DNA of 64,000 nt from Gammaproteobacteria bacterium (GCA_018819105.1 JAHJQV010000045.1:54879-118878); one strand, 5' to 3'; counted from the stretch's first letter, positions 18,875 through 26,197 are shown. Numbers and translations are program-made. Notes: generated by a model not told the origin, from the letters alone.

Positions 18875-19657
18875 ATGCAGCTTTTCAAACACCTGATTAT
18901 TCTCTCTGCACTGTTTCTCGCTGGCACTGCGCTGGCGCAAACCGGCCAGCAGTTTCTGGCCGAGATTCAGCAATCGGCCCAGATCGTGCAGACCAGGTAT
19001 GCCACCGCGCAATCGATGCTGAGCATCGCCGAGATGGCCGGAGACGCCCAGGCTTATCAGCTCGCCCAGTACGAGTTGCAATACAACCAGCAGGTTTATG
19101 CCCATTTGCAGCAATTGGCGCAGAACCCGGCGGCCCTGGCCGATCCGGCGGCGTATGAGGATTTTCAGAACGGCATGTGGGAGTATCACTACCGCAGCAG
19201 CCAGCGTGACTATCGACCCTACGAGCAAATCACCGCCAATCTGCAGGCCTATGTGGCGCAACGGACCTGGGAGATTTCCACCCCGGAAGGCAGGCAGGCC
19301 TATCAGGCACGCCAGCAGGGCAATCAGGCCGCGTTCGATGCCCATCAGCGGAACATGGCGCAGCGCTCGGCGATGATGGATCAGAATCATGCCGGATTTA
19401 TGAACAATCTGCGCAACACGCCCAGTCGACCGGTCGACAGCGATTACGACAGCCATGACGCGTTCATCGACGGCATCCACGACAGCACCAGCTTTCAGGA
19501 TCCTTACTCCGGCCGGCAGATTACGCAGGATGGCGATTATGATTACTGGTATCAGGACAATCTCGGCAACTACTATGGCACCGATGATCCGGGTTTCGAC
19601 CCGCACAGCCTGCAGGGCAACTGGGAGCGGATTGAGCCGCTGAGTCCTCGGCAATGA
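18875..19657 (+). CDS. Secreted protein of unknown function, Gln/Tyr rich
   Basis: 260 residues with a clear signal peptide (hydrophobic HLIILSALFLAGTALA, cleaved before QTGQQ). The mature part is helical and rich in Gln, Ala and Tyr up to about residue 190, then acidic and aromatic at the end (DGDYDYWYQDNLGNYYGTDD). No catalytic motif, lipobox or repeat domain is recognisable. GGAG is placed seven bases upstream of the ATG. It is transcribed divergently from the toxin-antitoxin pair, which leaves about 207 bases for both promoters. I do not recognise the family. Confidence 0.78.
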   Translation: MQLFKHLIILSALFLAGTALAQTGQQFLAEIQQSAQIVQTRYATAQSMLSIAEMAGDAQAYQLAQYELQYNQQVYAHLQQLAQNPAALADPAAYEDFQNGMWEYHYRSSQRDYRPYEQITANLQAYVAQRTWEISTPEGRQAYQARQQGNQAAFDAHQRNMAQRSAMMDQNHAGFMNNLRNTPSRPVDSDYDSHDAFIDGIHDSTSFQDPYSGRQITQDGDYDYWYQDNLGNYYGTDDPGFDPHSLQGNWERIEPLSPRQ

Positions 19658-19878
19658 TCCTGGCAATGAGCTGATTGCAACCGATCCAGCGAGGCAGAGA
19701 TGACAAAGCCTATAGTAGCCCGCGTTAATTTAAGAGTCGATGTGGCGGGATGTTGCCAGGGCCTGCCCCGGACTTGATCCGGGGGCCTGTAGCTGTGGTG
19801 TTTCGTGACCGAGTGAACCGCCGCAGATGCGGGCCTGGAGGCATCGCAGTTGACGATTTCATGAATAATGCGGGCTAG
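19658..19878. other. Non-coding stretch with decayed repeat sequence
   Basis: No gene is supported here. Besides the palindrome listed separately, an imperfect inverted repeat marks its inner part: TAGTAGCCCGC near 19713 against GCGGGCTAGTG at 19870-19880. These could be the ends of an older 165-bp repeat that was later hit by the MITE-like element to its right. Confidence 0.4.
19765..19786. repeat. REP-like palindrome
   Basis: An 8-bp stem GCCCCGGA / TCCGGGGC (with one extra G) around the loop CTTGA. Palindromes of this form recur between genes in many proteobacteria. There is no U tract, so it is better read as a dispersed palindrome than as a terminator. Confidence 0.6.
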
Positions 19879-20138
19879 TGGGCCATGCGGATAATTCGGT
19901 GACAGTCAGCCGTCGCACAAGCGTCGCCGGCAAGGTGGCGAGTGCATGACTGTTTGCCCCAATTCAAGCGAGCGGAACGCCGCCCGCGGCGCTTGTGCGG
20001 CGGCCCTTCGGGAGCCACTGTGTCGGCGCGACTCGGCGTTGCGTTGCTTGACAAGGGGGCGGCCATTGCCTGCACAACACGCCTTGATTCGCACCGGCAC
20101 AGCGGCTCTGAGCGTTACCAAACTATCCGCATGGCCCA
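19879..20138. mobile_element. MITE-like element with 15-bp terminal inverted repeats
   Basis: The segment starts TGGGCCATGCGGATA and ends with its exact reverse complement. Both ends are flanked by CTAG, the 4-bp target duplication typical of the IS5 group; because CTAG is itself a palindrome it may also belong to the inverted repeat (19 bp in total). Homology continues imperfectly for another 13 bases. The interior (about 260 bp) has no transposase, only short spurious frames, plus a subterminal inverted repeat around CGCACAAGCG. This fits a non-autonomous element moved in trans. The parental IS is not visible in the window. Confidence 0.7.
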
Positions 20139-20144
20139 CTAGGC

Positions 20145-20161
20145 AGGCTTGTTTGAAATGG
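20145..20161 (+). repeat. Direct repeat matching the tRNA-Ser 3' flank (distal copy)
   Basis: AGGCTTGTTTGAAATGG is identical to 21901-21917, where it covers the 3' CCA of tRNA-Ser and the base of its terminator. Both copies have the same orientation and are 1756 bp apart. This copy directly adjoins the MITE-like element. Confidence 0.75.
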
Positions 20162-20205
20162 AGGTTCAGGAACAATTACCACAACAGTTTGTGTGCCACA
20201 GGTTA

Positions 20206-20904
20206 TTACTCATCAATCAACTCAAAGTCGCCCAGCTCAACACGTCCAGGATTGTATTCATTGATGTATTCATTGAGGCCTTTCTGCACGGCGCGAATGG
20301 TAGATGGCATGACATTATAACTGCTCAGGCCAAGTGATCCTATGCGCAGACAGTCAACGGATGGCAGTCTATCCGTATCGTTGCCCTGACCATTGCCTAC
20401 AGAAATATCACAGCCTGGCCAGGATACTGAAATCTTGTCGCAGGTATTTCCAACCCTGGATCCTGCGCATTGTTTGAGCATGCTGTGCAGAGTTTTATTG
20501 CTGTTCATTGCATATGAAAACATGCCAAATTCTTCAATCAGTGCGCCAGCACGCTCTCGCGCCATGGTCAATTGCTCTTTGTGCAGTCGTTTTTTGATGT
20601 CCTCATGGTAGGCGCGCAATTTCTGGCGACCGGATTCTGCGGCAAGAAATGACCAGGCATAGGCTTCTACAAGGCTTTGTTCAACATGCAGGCCATCTTC
20701 ATACATGGTGGCGATGCGAAAAGCAGAAAACTTGTCGCCAGCTTCATTCAAAAGCTGATACAGCTTGTACGCATGGGCATACGAGCCATTGTTGTAGGCC
20801 TGATCTGCCTGCTTTTGTGTTTCTTGAAACCTGAACAGGGCATTCTGTGCAAAAACGGGTTGAGTTGACAGGCAAGCAACCAGTAATAGTAATAACTTGG
20901 ACAT
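20206..20904 (-). CDS. Secreted Sel1/TPR-like protein
   Basis: 232 residues with a signal peptide (KLLLLLVACLSTQPVFAQ). Residues 30-110 form a TPR/Sel1-like helical solenoid: ADQAYNNGSYAHAYKLYQLL, then FRIATMYEDGLHVEQSLVEAYAWSFLAAESG, the last being a near-consensus Sel1 repeat. The C-terminal half holds five Cys and no recognisable domain. Base composition is more AT rich than the core genes around it. Function unknown; Sel1 proteins usually mediate protein contacts. Confidence 0.75.
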   Translation of the reverse strand: MSKLLLLLVACLSTQPVFAQNALFRFQETQKQADQAYNNGSYAHAYKLYQLLNEAGDKFSAFRIATMYEDGLHVEQSLVEAYAWSFLAAESGRQKLRAYHEDIKKRLHKEQLTMARERAGALIEEFGMFSYAMNSNKTLHSMLKQCAGSRVGNTCDKISVSWPGCDISVGNGQGNDTDRLPSVDCLRIGSLGLSSYNVMPSTIRAVQKGLNEYINEYNPGRVELGDFELIDE

Positions 20905-21001
20905 GTGATTTCTCCAGTGTTGCGCTGAAAGCAGATGCCGCCCGGGTAATACCCGGACAGGTGTCTACGTGCTGCTACGATCAAGCCATAGCTTTGGTTG
21001 T

Positions 21002-21424
21002 TTATGGAATAACAGGTGGTGCAAAGCCGCAGAAATGATTGCTCGGTGTGCAGAGGCCGCCTGGCTCACATGGCAAGCTGCCTGCTCCAGTATCCGTCAT
21101 GCCATCTGACAGCGAAGCGATAAATTGATAGCCGATGCTGGAGCCGCTGCCACACCTTACAGCCAGCAAGCCTGTGGTCTGTGCAATAATGGTGCCGCTT
21201 GTGGTCAAGGACCATGTCTGAGATAGCAAAGAGGCACCATCTCCAAACGTATCGCAAACAAACTCCCGTGGTGGGTTGGGATTGATCATTTCGCATGTTG
21301 TAATGGCGCCTCCGCCATAGGCGTCATGCGAGAGCAGCGCAGTCAGTATCAACAAGAATAAAAATGATTTAACTGCACGGGATCTTTGATCGAGTGAAAA
21401 AGTAGGGGGGGGTAAATTTTTCAT
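21002..21424 (-). CDS. Small secreted Cys-containing protein with an 8-base homopolymer near its start
   Basis: 140 residues. GGAG lies seven bases upstream of the ATG. The first 18 residues (MKNLPPPTFSLDQRSRAV) precede a hydrophobic export segment (KSFLFLLILTALL), so the n-region is unusually long for a signal peptide. The mature part is about 100 residues with six Cys (three possible disulfides) and is Gly/Ser/Thr rich. Codons 5-7 contain an unbroken run of eight C on the coding strand (21405-21412), which could slip. AT-richer than its surroundings. No family recognised. Confidence 0.6.
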   Translation of the reverse strand: MKNLPPPTFSLDQRSRAVKSFLFLLILTALLSHDAYGGGAITTCEMINPNPPREFVCDTFGDGASLLSQTWSLTTSGTIIAQTTGLLAVRCGSGSSIGYQFIASLSDGMTDTGAGSLPCEPGGLCTPSNHFCGFAPPVIP

Positions 21425-21882
21425 GTCAATACTCCGTTAAACATATCAGTAACATTCCATGTCTCTGATCCAACCCTTGTTATTCCCTTTTCTTGTCTCA
21501 AAATAATACTGAATCCGATATGTGGCTGTCAAGACTGAACTTGCTAATACATGATGAGATATGCGCTTGGCAGAATGAAACTCATTATCAATGCCATCGT
21601 GTTGAATATGCGCCTCATTGAAGACTCAACGAGATTGGCGATATCCCCGTCCAACTGCAGCCATCGTCGCAATTCACCAAGTGTCCTGAGATCGCTCTGT
21701 TATCGAACTCTATGAGATCGTGTAAAGGTTGAAGATGTAGATGTATAGGTTGTGGTGGGTGCGAATTCTTGTATGGTCGGCTTGGTATGGAAGAAATCGG
21801 CTGCTTGGTCTCAAGCTCCCGGAGGAGATTCAACGCATGGATCCTAATCGGATTTGGCTCACAGTCCAATCACGCAGCAAAC
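21425..21882. other. AT-rich intergenic stretch without a supported gene
   Basis: 458 bases between the small secreted-protein gene and the tRNA-Ser terminator. Short frames exist on both strands (an 84-codon one on the minus strand and a 97-codon one on the plus strand that runs into the tRNA), but none has a ribosome-binding site, a recognisable domain or coding-like composition. It may hold the promoter of the 21002-21424 gene, or decayed sequence. Confidence 0.6.
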
Positions 21883-21904
21883 AAAAAGCCTCCACCAGGG
21901 AGGC
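21883..21904 (-). terminator. Rho-independent terminator of tRNA-Ser
   Basis: On the minus strand the stem GCCTCC/GGAGGC with a 5-nt loop is followed by TTTTTG. It begins 10 bases after the tRNA 3' CCA. Confidence 0.85.
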
Positions 21905-21917
21905 TTGTTTGAAATGG
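21901..21917 (+). repeat. Direct repeat at the tRNA-Ser 3' end (proximal copy)
   Basis: Same 17 bases as at 20145-20161. It includes the terminal CCA of the tRNA, the 10-base spacer and part of the terminator stem. Possible recombination or attachment site; no integrase gene lies between the copies. Confidence 0.7.
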
Positions 21918-22005
21918 CGGAGAGGGAGGGATTCGAACCCCCGGAAGGCTACAAACCTTCAACGGTTTTCAAGACCGCCGCATTCGACCGCTCTGCCACC
22001 TCTCC
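21915..22005 (-). tRNA. tRNA-Ser (anticodon UGA)
   Basis: 91 nt including an encoded CCA. The acceptor strands GGAGAGG and CCTCTCC pair fully with discriminator G. The anticodon loop is CTTGAAA, which gives UGA; a long variable arm (GGTTTGTAGCCTTCC region) and GGTTCGAATCC T-arm are present, as required for serine tRNA. It decodes UCA and, by wobble, other UCN codons. A -10-like TACAAT (22016-22021) lies 10 bases upstream, with a weak -35. The gene is preceded by the tandem array described separately. Confidence 0.97.
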
Positions 22006-22581
22006 GCGAAACTGAATTGTATCTAGTGTTCTGATCGCTGCAGCATGCCATTGAGGCATGCTGAAGCGATTTTCAACGGTTTTGATTCGCGACGTCCTGT
22101 CGCTCACCCCCGCCGGGGGCAGCCTATCGGCTGTCCAGTTCGGCTGTCCTGCCGAACTGCGCAAGACCGCCGCATTCGACCGCTCTGCCACCTCTCCGCG
22201 AAACTGAATTGTATCTGCTGTTCTGATCGCTGCAGCGTGCCATTGAGGCATGCTGTAGCAATATTCAACGGTTTTGATTCGCGACGTCCTGTCGCTCACC
22301 CCCGCCGGGGGCAGCCTATCGGCTGTCCAGTTCGGCTATCCTGCCGAACTGCGCAAGACCGCCGCATTCGACCGCTCTGCCACCTCTCCGCGAAACTGAA
22401 TTGTATCTGCTGTTCTGATCGCTGCAGCATGCCATTGAGGCATGATGAAGCGATTTTCAACGGTTTTGATTCGCGACGTCCTGTCGCTCACCCCCGTTGG
22501 GGGCAGCCTACCGGCTGTCCAGTTCGGCTATCCTGCCGAACTGCGCAAGACCGCCGCATTCGACCGCTCTGCCACCTCTCC
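21970..22581 (-). repeat. 192-bp tandem array of tRNA-Ser 5' halves
   Basis: Three 192-bp units (21970-22161, 22162-22353, 22354-22545) are followed by a fourth partial copy (22546-22581). In minus-strand sense each copy begins with the exact 36-nt 5' half of tRNA-Ser, from GGAGAGG to CTTG inside the anticodon. Only the last copy (21970-22005) continues into a real 3' half. Each unit also holds a 78-nt multi-hairpin segment, a 12-nt copy of the sequence that follows the anticodon in the tRNA (AAAACCGTTGAA), a strong dyad (CAGCATGCC-TCAAT-GGCATGCTG) and the TACAAT box. Units differ at only a handful of bases. Confidence 0.92.
22084..22161 (-). other. 78-nt four-hairpin segment, first of three copies
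   Basis: In minus-strand sense four perfect hairpins follow each other: GTTCGGC-AGGACA-GCCGAAC (22138-22157), CAGCC-GATA-GGCTG (22120-22133), CCCCC-GGC-GGGGG (22107-22119) and GCGAC-AGGAC-GTCGC (22089-22103). Copies two and three are at 22276-22353 and 22468-22545. The four sites that differ between copies (one in hairpin 1, one in hairpin 2, two in hairpin 3) are all loop bases; the stems are unchanged. CAGGACG in hairpin 4 matches the CsrB-type CsrA-binding repeat. Whether it is transcribed is unknown. Confidence 0.6.
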
Positions 22582-22623
22582 GCGAAACCGGGGTGCTGCA
22601 GCTTTTATTGCAGCAAGTCATAC

Positions 22624-22653
22624 ATTGTAGCTGAGCGGCATTGCTGTGGGCAA
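22624..22653 (-). promoter_or_regulatory. Candidate sigma70 promoter for the tRNA-Ser array
   Basis: On the minus strand TTGCCC (22648-22653) and TACAAT (22624-22629) are separated by 18 bases. Transcription would start near 22617, pass a GCTGCA/TGCAGC hairpin (22595-22614) and enter the first half-tRNA copy at 22581. Confidence 0.5.
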
Positions 22654-23124
22654 TACCTCGCCGACAGATTGCAGCGGGCTGGCGACATCTGGTGCCTGCA
22701 TGGATTGCCGCAGCGGCTTTGCCGTCTCGTCATAACGGCTTTGCTGCTGGCGCAATCAGGGCTCCGCAGTGCCCGCGCCCGCGCTGACCTATGCTTGGCT
22801 GCGTCCAGGTGACCATGATCGGATTGACGCGTGCGCGTTGAACTGGCTTGCGGCCACCGCACCGGCACGATCTGACAGCAAGCTGCCAGCGGGACGCTGG
22901 CGCTCCGAAGCTGTGCTCTCTCTGCCGCCCTGCTGCAATCAAGTGAATCTCTGTGCTGGTGGCAGTGCTGCTCGCTGCAGTACAACCTCAGTATGCTAAC
23001 GTTGTTTTTTCGCCACTCATGTTAGGCTTGTGCAGCATGCTGCAACGGTGCCTGGCAGGTCCTGATGTGATCGACCCCGGTGACGTGCGGTCTGTGCAGG
23101 GCATCAAACATTGGAAACCATGAT
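22654..23124. other. Intergenic stretch with no supported gene
   Basis: 471 bases between the array promoter and the ThDP-enzyme gene. A minus-strand frame of 126 codons covers part of it but has low-complexity Arg/Ala/Ser composition and no domain. The promoter of the 23125 cluster must lie here; I see no convincing -35/-10 pair. Confidence 0.5.
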
Positions 23125-24780
23125 ATGAAAGCTTCGGATCTGCTGGTTAAATGTCTGGAAAACGAGGGTGTGGAGTACATTTTCGGCGTGCCCGGAGAGG
23201 AAAACGCCGACTTCATGCTGTCGCTGGAAGACTCCAGGCAGATCCGTTTCATTCTTACCCGGCACGAGCAGGGCGCTGCCTTCATGGCGGAGATTTACGG
23301 CCGGCTGACCGGCAATCCGGCGGGCTGTCTGGGCACGCTGGGACCGGGTGCCACCAATCTGATCACCGGCGTGGCCGATGCCAACATGGACCGGGCACCG
23401 CTGATCGCACTGACCGGGCAGGGCTCCACCGATCGTCTGCACAAGGAATCGCACCAGATCATGGATGTGGTGGACATGTTCTCGTCGGTGACCAAGTGGA
23501 ACACCTCGATCTACAACGCCGACACCATTCCCGAGATCGTGCGCAAGGCGGTGCGCGTGACGCGTTCGGAGAAGCCCGGCGCGGTGCACATCGAGTTGCC
23601 CGAGGATGTGGCCAAGCATGCGACCACAGCTGCGCCGATGCAGGTGCATCGCTTCCGTCGCCCCGGCCCGGATGACAAGATCGTCGACCAGGCATTCGAG
23701 CTGCTGCGCCAAGCCAGGCGGCCGGTGATCGTGGCCGGCAACGGCACCATCCGCAAACGCGCGAGCAAGCAGTTGCGGCAGTTCTGTGATGCCACCGGCA
23801 TCGGCGTGCTGTCCACCTTCATGGGCAAAGGCTGCGTGGACATGGATGCCGATTACTGTCTGTTCACCATCGGCCTGGGCAGCAAGGATTTTCCCACGCT
23901 GGCGATTGACGATGCCGATCTGGTCATCACCATGGGTTTTGACATGGTCGAATACCACCCGCATCTGTGGAACCCGAACTCGGACAAATGCATCATTCAT
24001 GCCGATTTCCTGCCCGCCGAGATCGATGAACACTACAACCCGCAGGTGGAGTTGGTCGGTGATCTGGCGCACACACTGTGGATGTTCAATGAGCGGGTCC
24101 GCGAGCATGGCCTGCCACAGTTTGATCTGGGCCGTCAGCGCGACCTGCGCGCACAGATGCAGGCCGAATTCAGCGCCCATGCGCAGGATGCAGCGCCGGC
24201 ACCGGTGCGGCCGCAGAAAATTATCTGGGATGTGCGCCAGGTGATGGGGCCGCACGACATTGTGTTGTCCGACGTGGGTGCGCACAAGATGTGGATCGCC
24301 CGGCACTACCAATGTCACGAGCCGAACACCTGCCTGATCCCCAACGGCTTCTGTTCCATGGCATCGGCCATGCCCGGTGCCATTGCCGCCAATCTGGTGC
24401 ACCCCGATCGGCGGGTGCTGGCGATCTGTGGCGACGGCGGCTTTCTGATGAATGTGCAGGAAATGGAAACCGCACAGCGACTGGGCAGCAACATCGTGGT
24501 GCTGGTGTGGGAAGACGGCGGCTATGGTCTGATTGCCTGGAAGCAGGACAATGAATTTGATCGCCATACCGACCTGTCCTTCGGCAATCCGGACTGGCTG
24601 CAGCTGGCCAGTGCGTTTGGCTGGCACGGGCATCTGGTGCAGCACAGCAGCGATCTGCAAGCCACGCTGGAGCGGGCTTTTCAGGAATCAGGGCCCAGCC
24701 TGGTGGTGGTGCCGGTGGACTATCGCGAGAACCCGCTGTTGACGCAACGGCTGGGTGAAATGGTCGGCTCGCCGGCCTGA
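23125..24780 (+). CDS. Acetolactate-synthase-like ThDP-dependent enzyme
   Basis: 551 residues. Three-domain ThDP enzyme: N-terminal PYR domain with the cofactor-activating Glu in LTRHEQGAAFM (E48), a central nucleotide-fold domain, and a PP domain with GDGGFLMNVQEME...EDGGYGLIAWKQ (about residues 434-470). The closest named group is acetolactate synthase large subunit of the AlsS type, which works without a regulatory subunit; no ilvH/ilvN is present here. The substrate may be pyruvate or another 2-oxo acid and cannot be fixed from sequence. The chosen ATG starts the family's MKASDLL opening. The aldehyde dehydrogenase gene follows after 25 bases. Confidence 0.82.
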   Translation: MKASDLLVKCLENEGVEYIFGVPGEENADFMLSLEDSRQIRFILTRHEQGAAFMAEIYGRLTGNPAGCLGTLGPGATNLITGVADANMDRAPLIALTGQGSTDRLHKESHQIMDVVDMFSSVTKWNTSIYNADTIPEIVRKAVRVTRSEKPGAVHIELPEDVAKHATTAAPMQVHRFRRPGPDDKIVDQAFELLRQARRPVIVAGNGTIRKRASKQLRQFCDATGIGVLSTFMGKGCVDMDADYCLFTIGLGSKDFPTLAIDDADLVITMGFDMVEYHPHLWNPNSDKCIIHADFLPAEIDEHYNPQVELVGDLAHTLWMFNERVREHGLPQFDLGRQRDLRAQMQAEFSAHAQDAAPAPVRPQKIIWDVRQVMGPHDIVLSDVGAHKMWIARHYQCHEPNTCLIPNGFCSMASAMPGAIAANLVHPDRRVLAICGDGGFLMNVQEMETAQRLGSNIVVLVWEDGGYGLIAWKQDNEFDRHTDLSFGNPDWLQLASAFGWHGHLVQHSSDLQATLERAFQESGPSLVVVPVDYRENPLLTQRLGEMVGSPA

Positions 24781-24805
24781 TTGACACATACAAGGAGATG
24801 CGAAC

Positions 24806-26197
24806 ATGAACATGCTGGAAGTCCGCTCACCGTATTCTGATGAGGTCATCGGCGAGGTGCCGCTGACCGACGCCGATGGTATCGAACACGCGCTGCAGCT
24901 TGCACACGGCGTTTATCGAGACAAGTCGGCCTGGTTGCCGCTGCATGAGCGCGTGGCGGTACTGGAAAAACTGGCCGGGTTGATGGCAGACCGACGTGAA
25001 CAGCTGGCGCTGCAGGCCGCTCAAGAAGGCGGCAAGCCGCTCAAGGATTCACTGGTGGAAACCGATCGCGCCATTGATGGCGTGAAAATCTGCATCGAAG
25101 TCATCCGCCATGATCATGGCGCGGTGATTCCCATGGGCACCACGGCCGCATCGGCCGGCCACCGTGCCTTTACCCAGCGCGAACCGATCGGTGTGGTGGC
25201 TGCAGTCAGCGCCTTCAATCATCCGCTGAACCTGATCGTGCACCAGGTGGCCACGGCGGTGGCTGCCGGCTGCCCGGTGCTGGTGAAACCGGCCAGCAGC
25301 ACGCCGCTGTCGGCCTGGAGCGTGGATCAGATGCTGCACGAGGCTGGCCTGCCAGAAGCCTGGTGCCAGTTTGTGCTGCCCCCTGACAACGACCTGGTCG
25401 AGCGCATGGTGACCGATGAGCGGGTTGCATTTCTGACCTTCATCGGCAGTGAGAAAGTCGGCTGGATGCTGCGCTCGAAGCTGGCCCCAGGCACCCGCTG
25501 TGCGCTGGAGCACGGCGGCGTCGCGCCGCTGTTCGTGGCTGCCGATGCCGATCTGGACGCCGTTGTGGCGGCGATCACCAAGGGCGGTTACTACCACGCC
25601 GGACAGGTCTGCGTGTCGGTGCAGCGGGTGTATGCCGAGCAGTCGGTGGCACAGCAGTTGGCCGAGCGCATTGCTGACTCGGCAAAGCAGTTGCAGGTTG
25701 GTGATCCAGCCGATGCAAGCACCGATGTCGGCCCGCTGATTCGCCCCGGCGAGGTCGAGCGGGTACACGCCTGGGTGCAGGAGGCGGTCAAGCAGGGTGC
25801 AGATCTGCGATGCGGCGGCGAGGCGTTGCCGCACCAGTGCTATGCACCGACCCTGCTGTATAACCCGCCGGCGGATGCCCGTGTCAGTCGCGAGGAGATT
25901 TTCGGGCCGGTGGTCTGCGTCTATCCCTATGCCGATCTGGACGACGCCATCGCGCAGGCGAACAGCGTCCCGTATGCGTTTCAGGCGGCAGTGTACACCG
26001 ATTCACTGCACATCGCCGAGCAGGTTTTTGCCGGCGTTGATGCAGCCGCGGTGATGGTCAACCAGCACACCGCCTTCCGTGTTGATGGCATGCCGTTTGC
26101 CGGACTGAAACGCTCCGGCTACGGTATTGGCGGCATGCCGTACACCATTGCCGATATGCAGATCGAAAAGATGCTGGTGTGGAATGCCGGGGCCTGA
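24806..26197 (+). CDS. NAD(P)-dependent aldehyde dehydrogenase
   Basis: 463 residues, full-length ALDH fold. The catalytic general base is in LEHGGVAPLF (E235) and the nucleophile in HAGQVCVSV (C269); SAFNHPLNL and the terminal PFAGLKRSGYG are also typical. The YHAGQVC form places it near lactaldehyde/phosphonoacetaldehyde-type dehydrogenases rather than betaine-aldehyde types. AAGGAG sits a few bases upstream of the ATG. Probably co-transcribed with the ThDP enzyme, so it may oxidise an aldehyde that the ThDP enzyme releases; that link is inference. Confidence 0.88.
   Translation: MNMLEVRSPYSDEVIGEVPLTDADGIEHALQLAHGVYRDKSAWLPLHERVAVLEKLAGLMADRREQLALQAAQEGGKPLKDSLVETDRAIDGVKICIEVIRHDHGAVIPMGTTAASAGHRAFTQREPIGVVAAVSAFNHPLNLIVHQVATAVAAGCPVLVKPASSTPLSAWSVDQMLHEAGLPEAWCQFVLPPDNDLVERMVTDERVAFLTFIGSEKVGWMLRSKLAPGTRCALEHGGVAPLFVAADADLDAVVAAITKGGYYHAGQVCVSVQRVYAEQSVAQQLAERIADSAKQLQVGDPADASTDVGPLIRPGEVERVHAWVQEAVKQGADLRCGGEALPHQCYAPTLLYNPPADARVSREEIFGPVVCVYPYADLDDAIAQANSVPYAFQAAVYTDSLHIAEQVFAGVDAAAVMVNQHTAFRVDGMPFAGLKRSGYGIGGMPYTIADMQIEKMLVWNAGA

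Noticed and set aside
18668..19666. Long minus-strand frame joined to the AbrB antitoxin
   Set aside because: It is antisense to the secreted-protein gene, and its Ile/Val/Leu-rich product shows no domain; the antitoxin needs only the last 72 codons.
19906..20320. Small frames inside the MITE-like element as a transposase remnant
   Set aside because: No DDE or HTH motif can be seen, and the frames differ on each strand; the element looks non-coding.
21970..22581. Group I intron or integron attC array in the tRNA-Ser locus
   Set aside because: The 78-nt segment is far too short for a group I intron and lacks its core. No RYYYAAC/GTTRRRY pairs flank the units, and no integrase gene is present.
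22045..22812. Open frames of about 64-residue repeats across the tRNA array on both strands
   Set aside because: The period (192) is a multiple of three, so any open frame repeats in step. The frames pass through tRNA halves and hairpins and match no protein family.
22730..22942. Short minus-strand gene upstream of the ThDP cluster
   Set aside because: Low-complexity composition, no start signal and no domain.
23104..24660. 518-codon minus-strand frame
   Set aside because: Antisense to the ThDP-enzyme gene, which has all its motifs intact.
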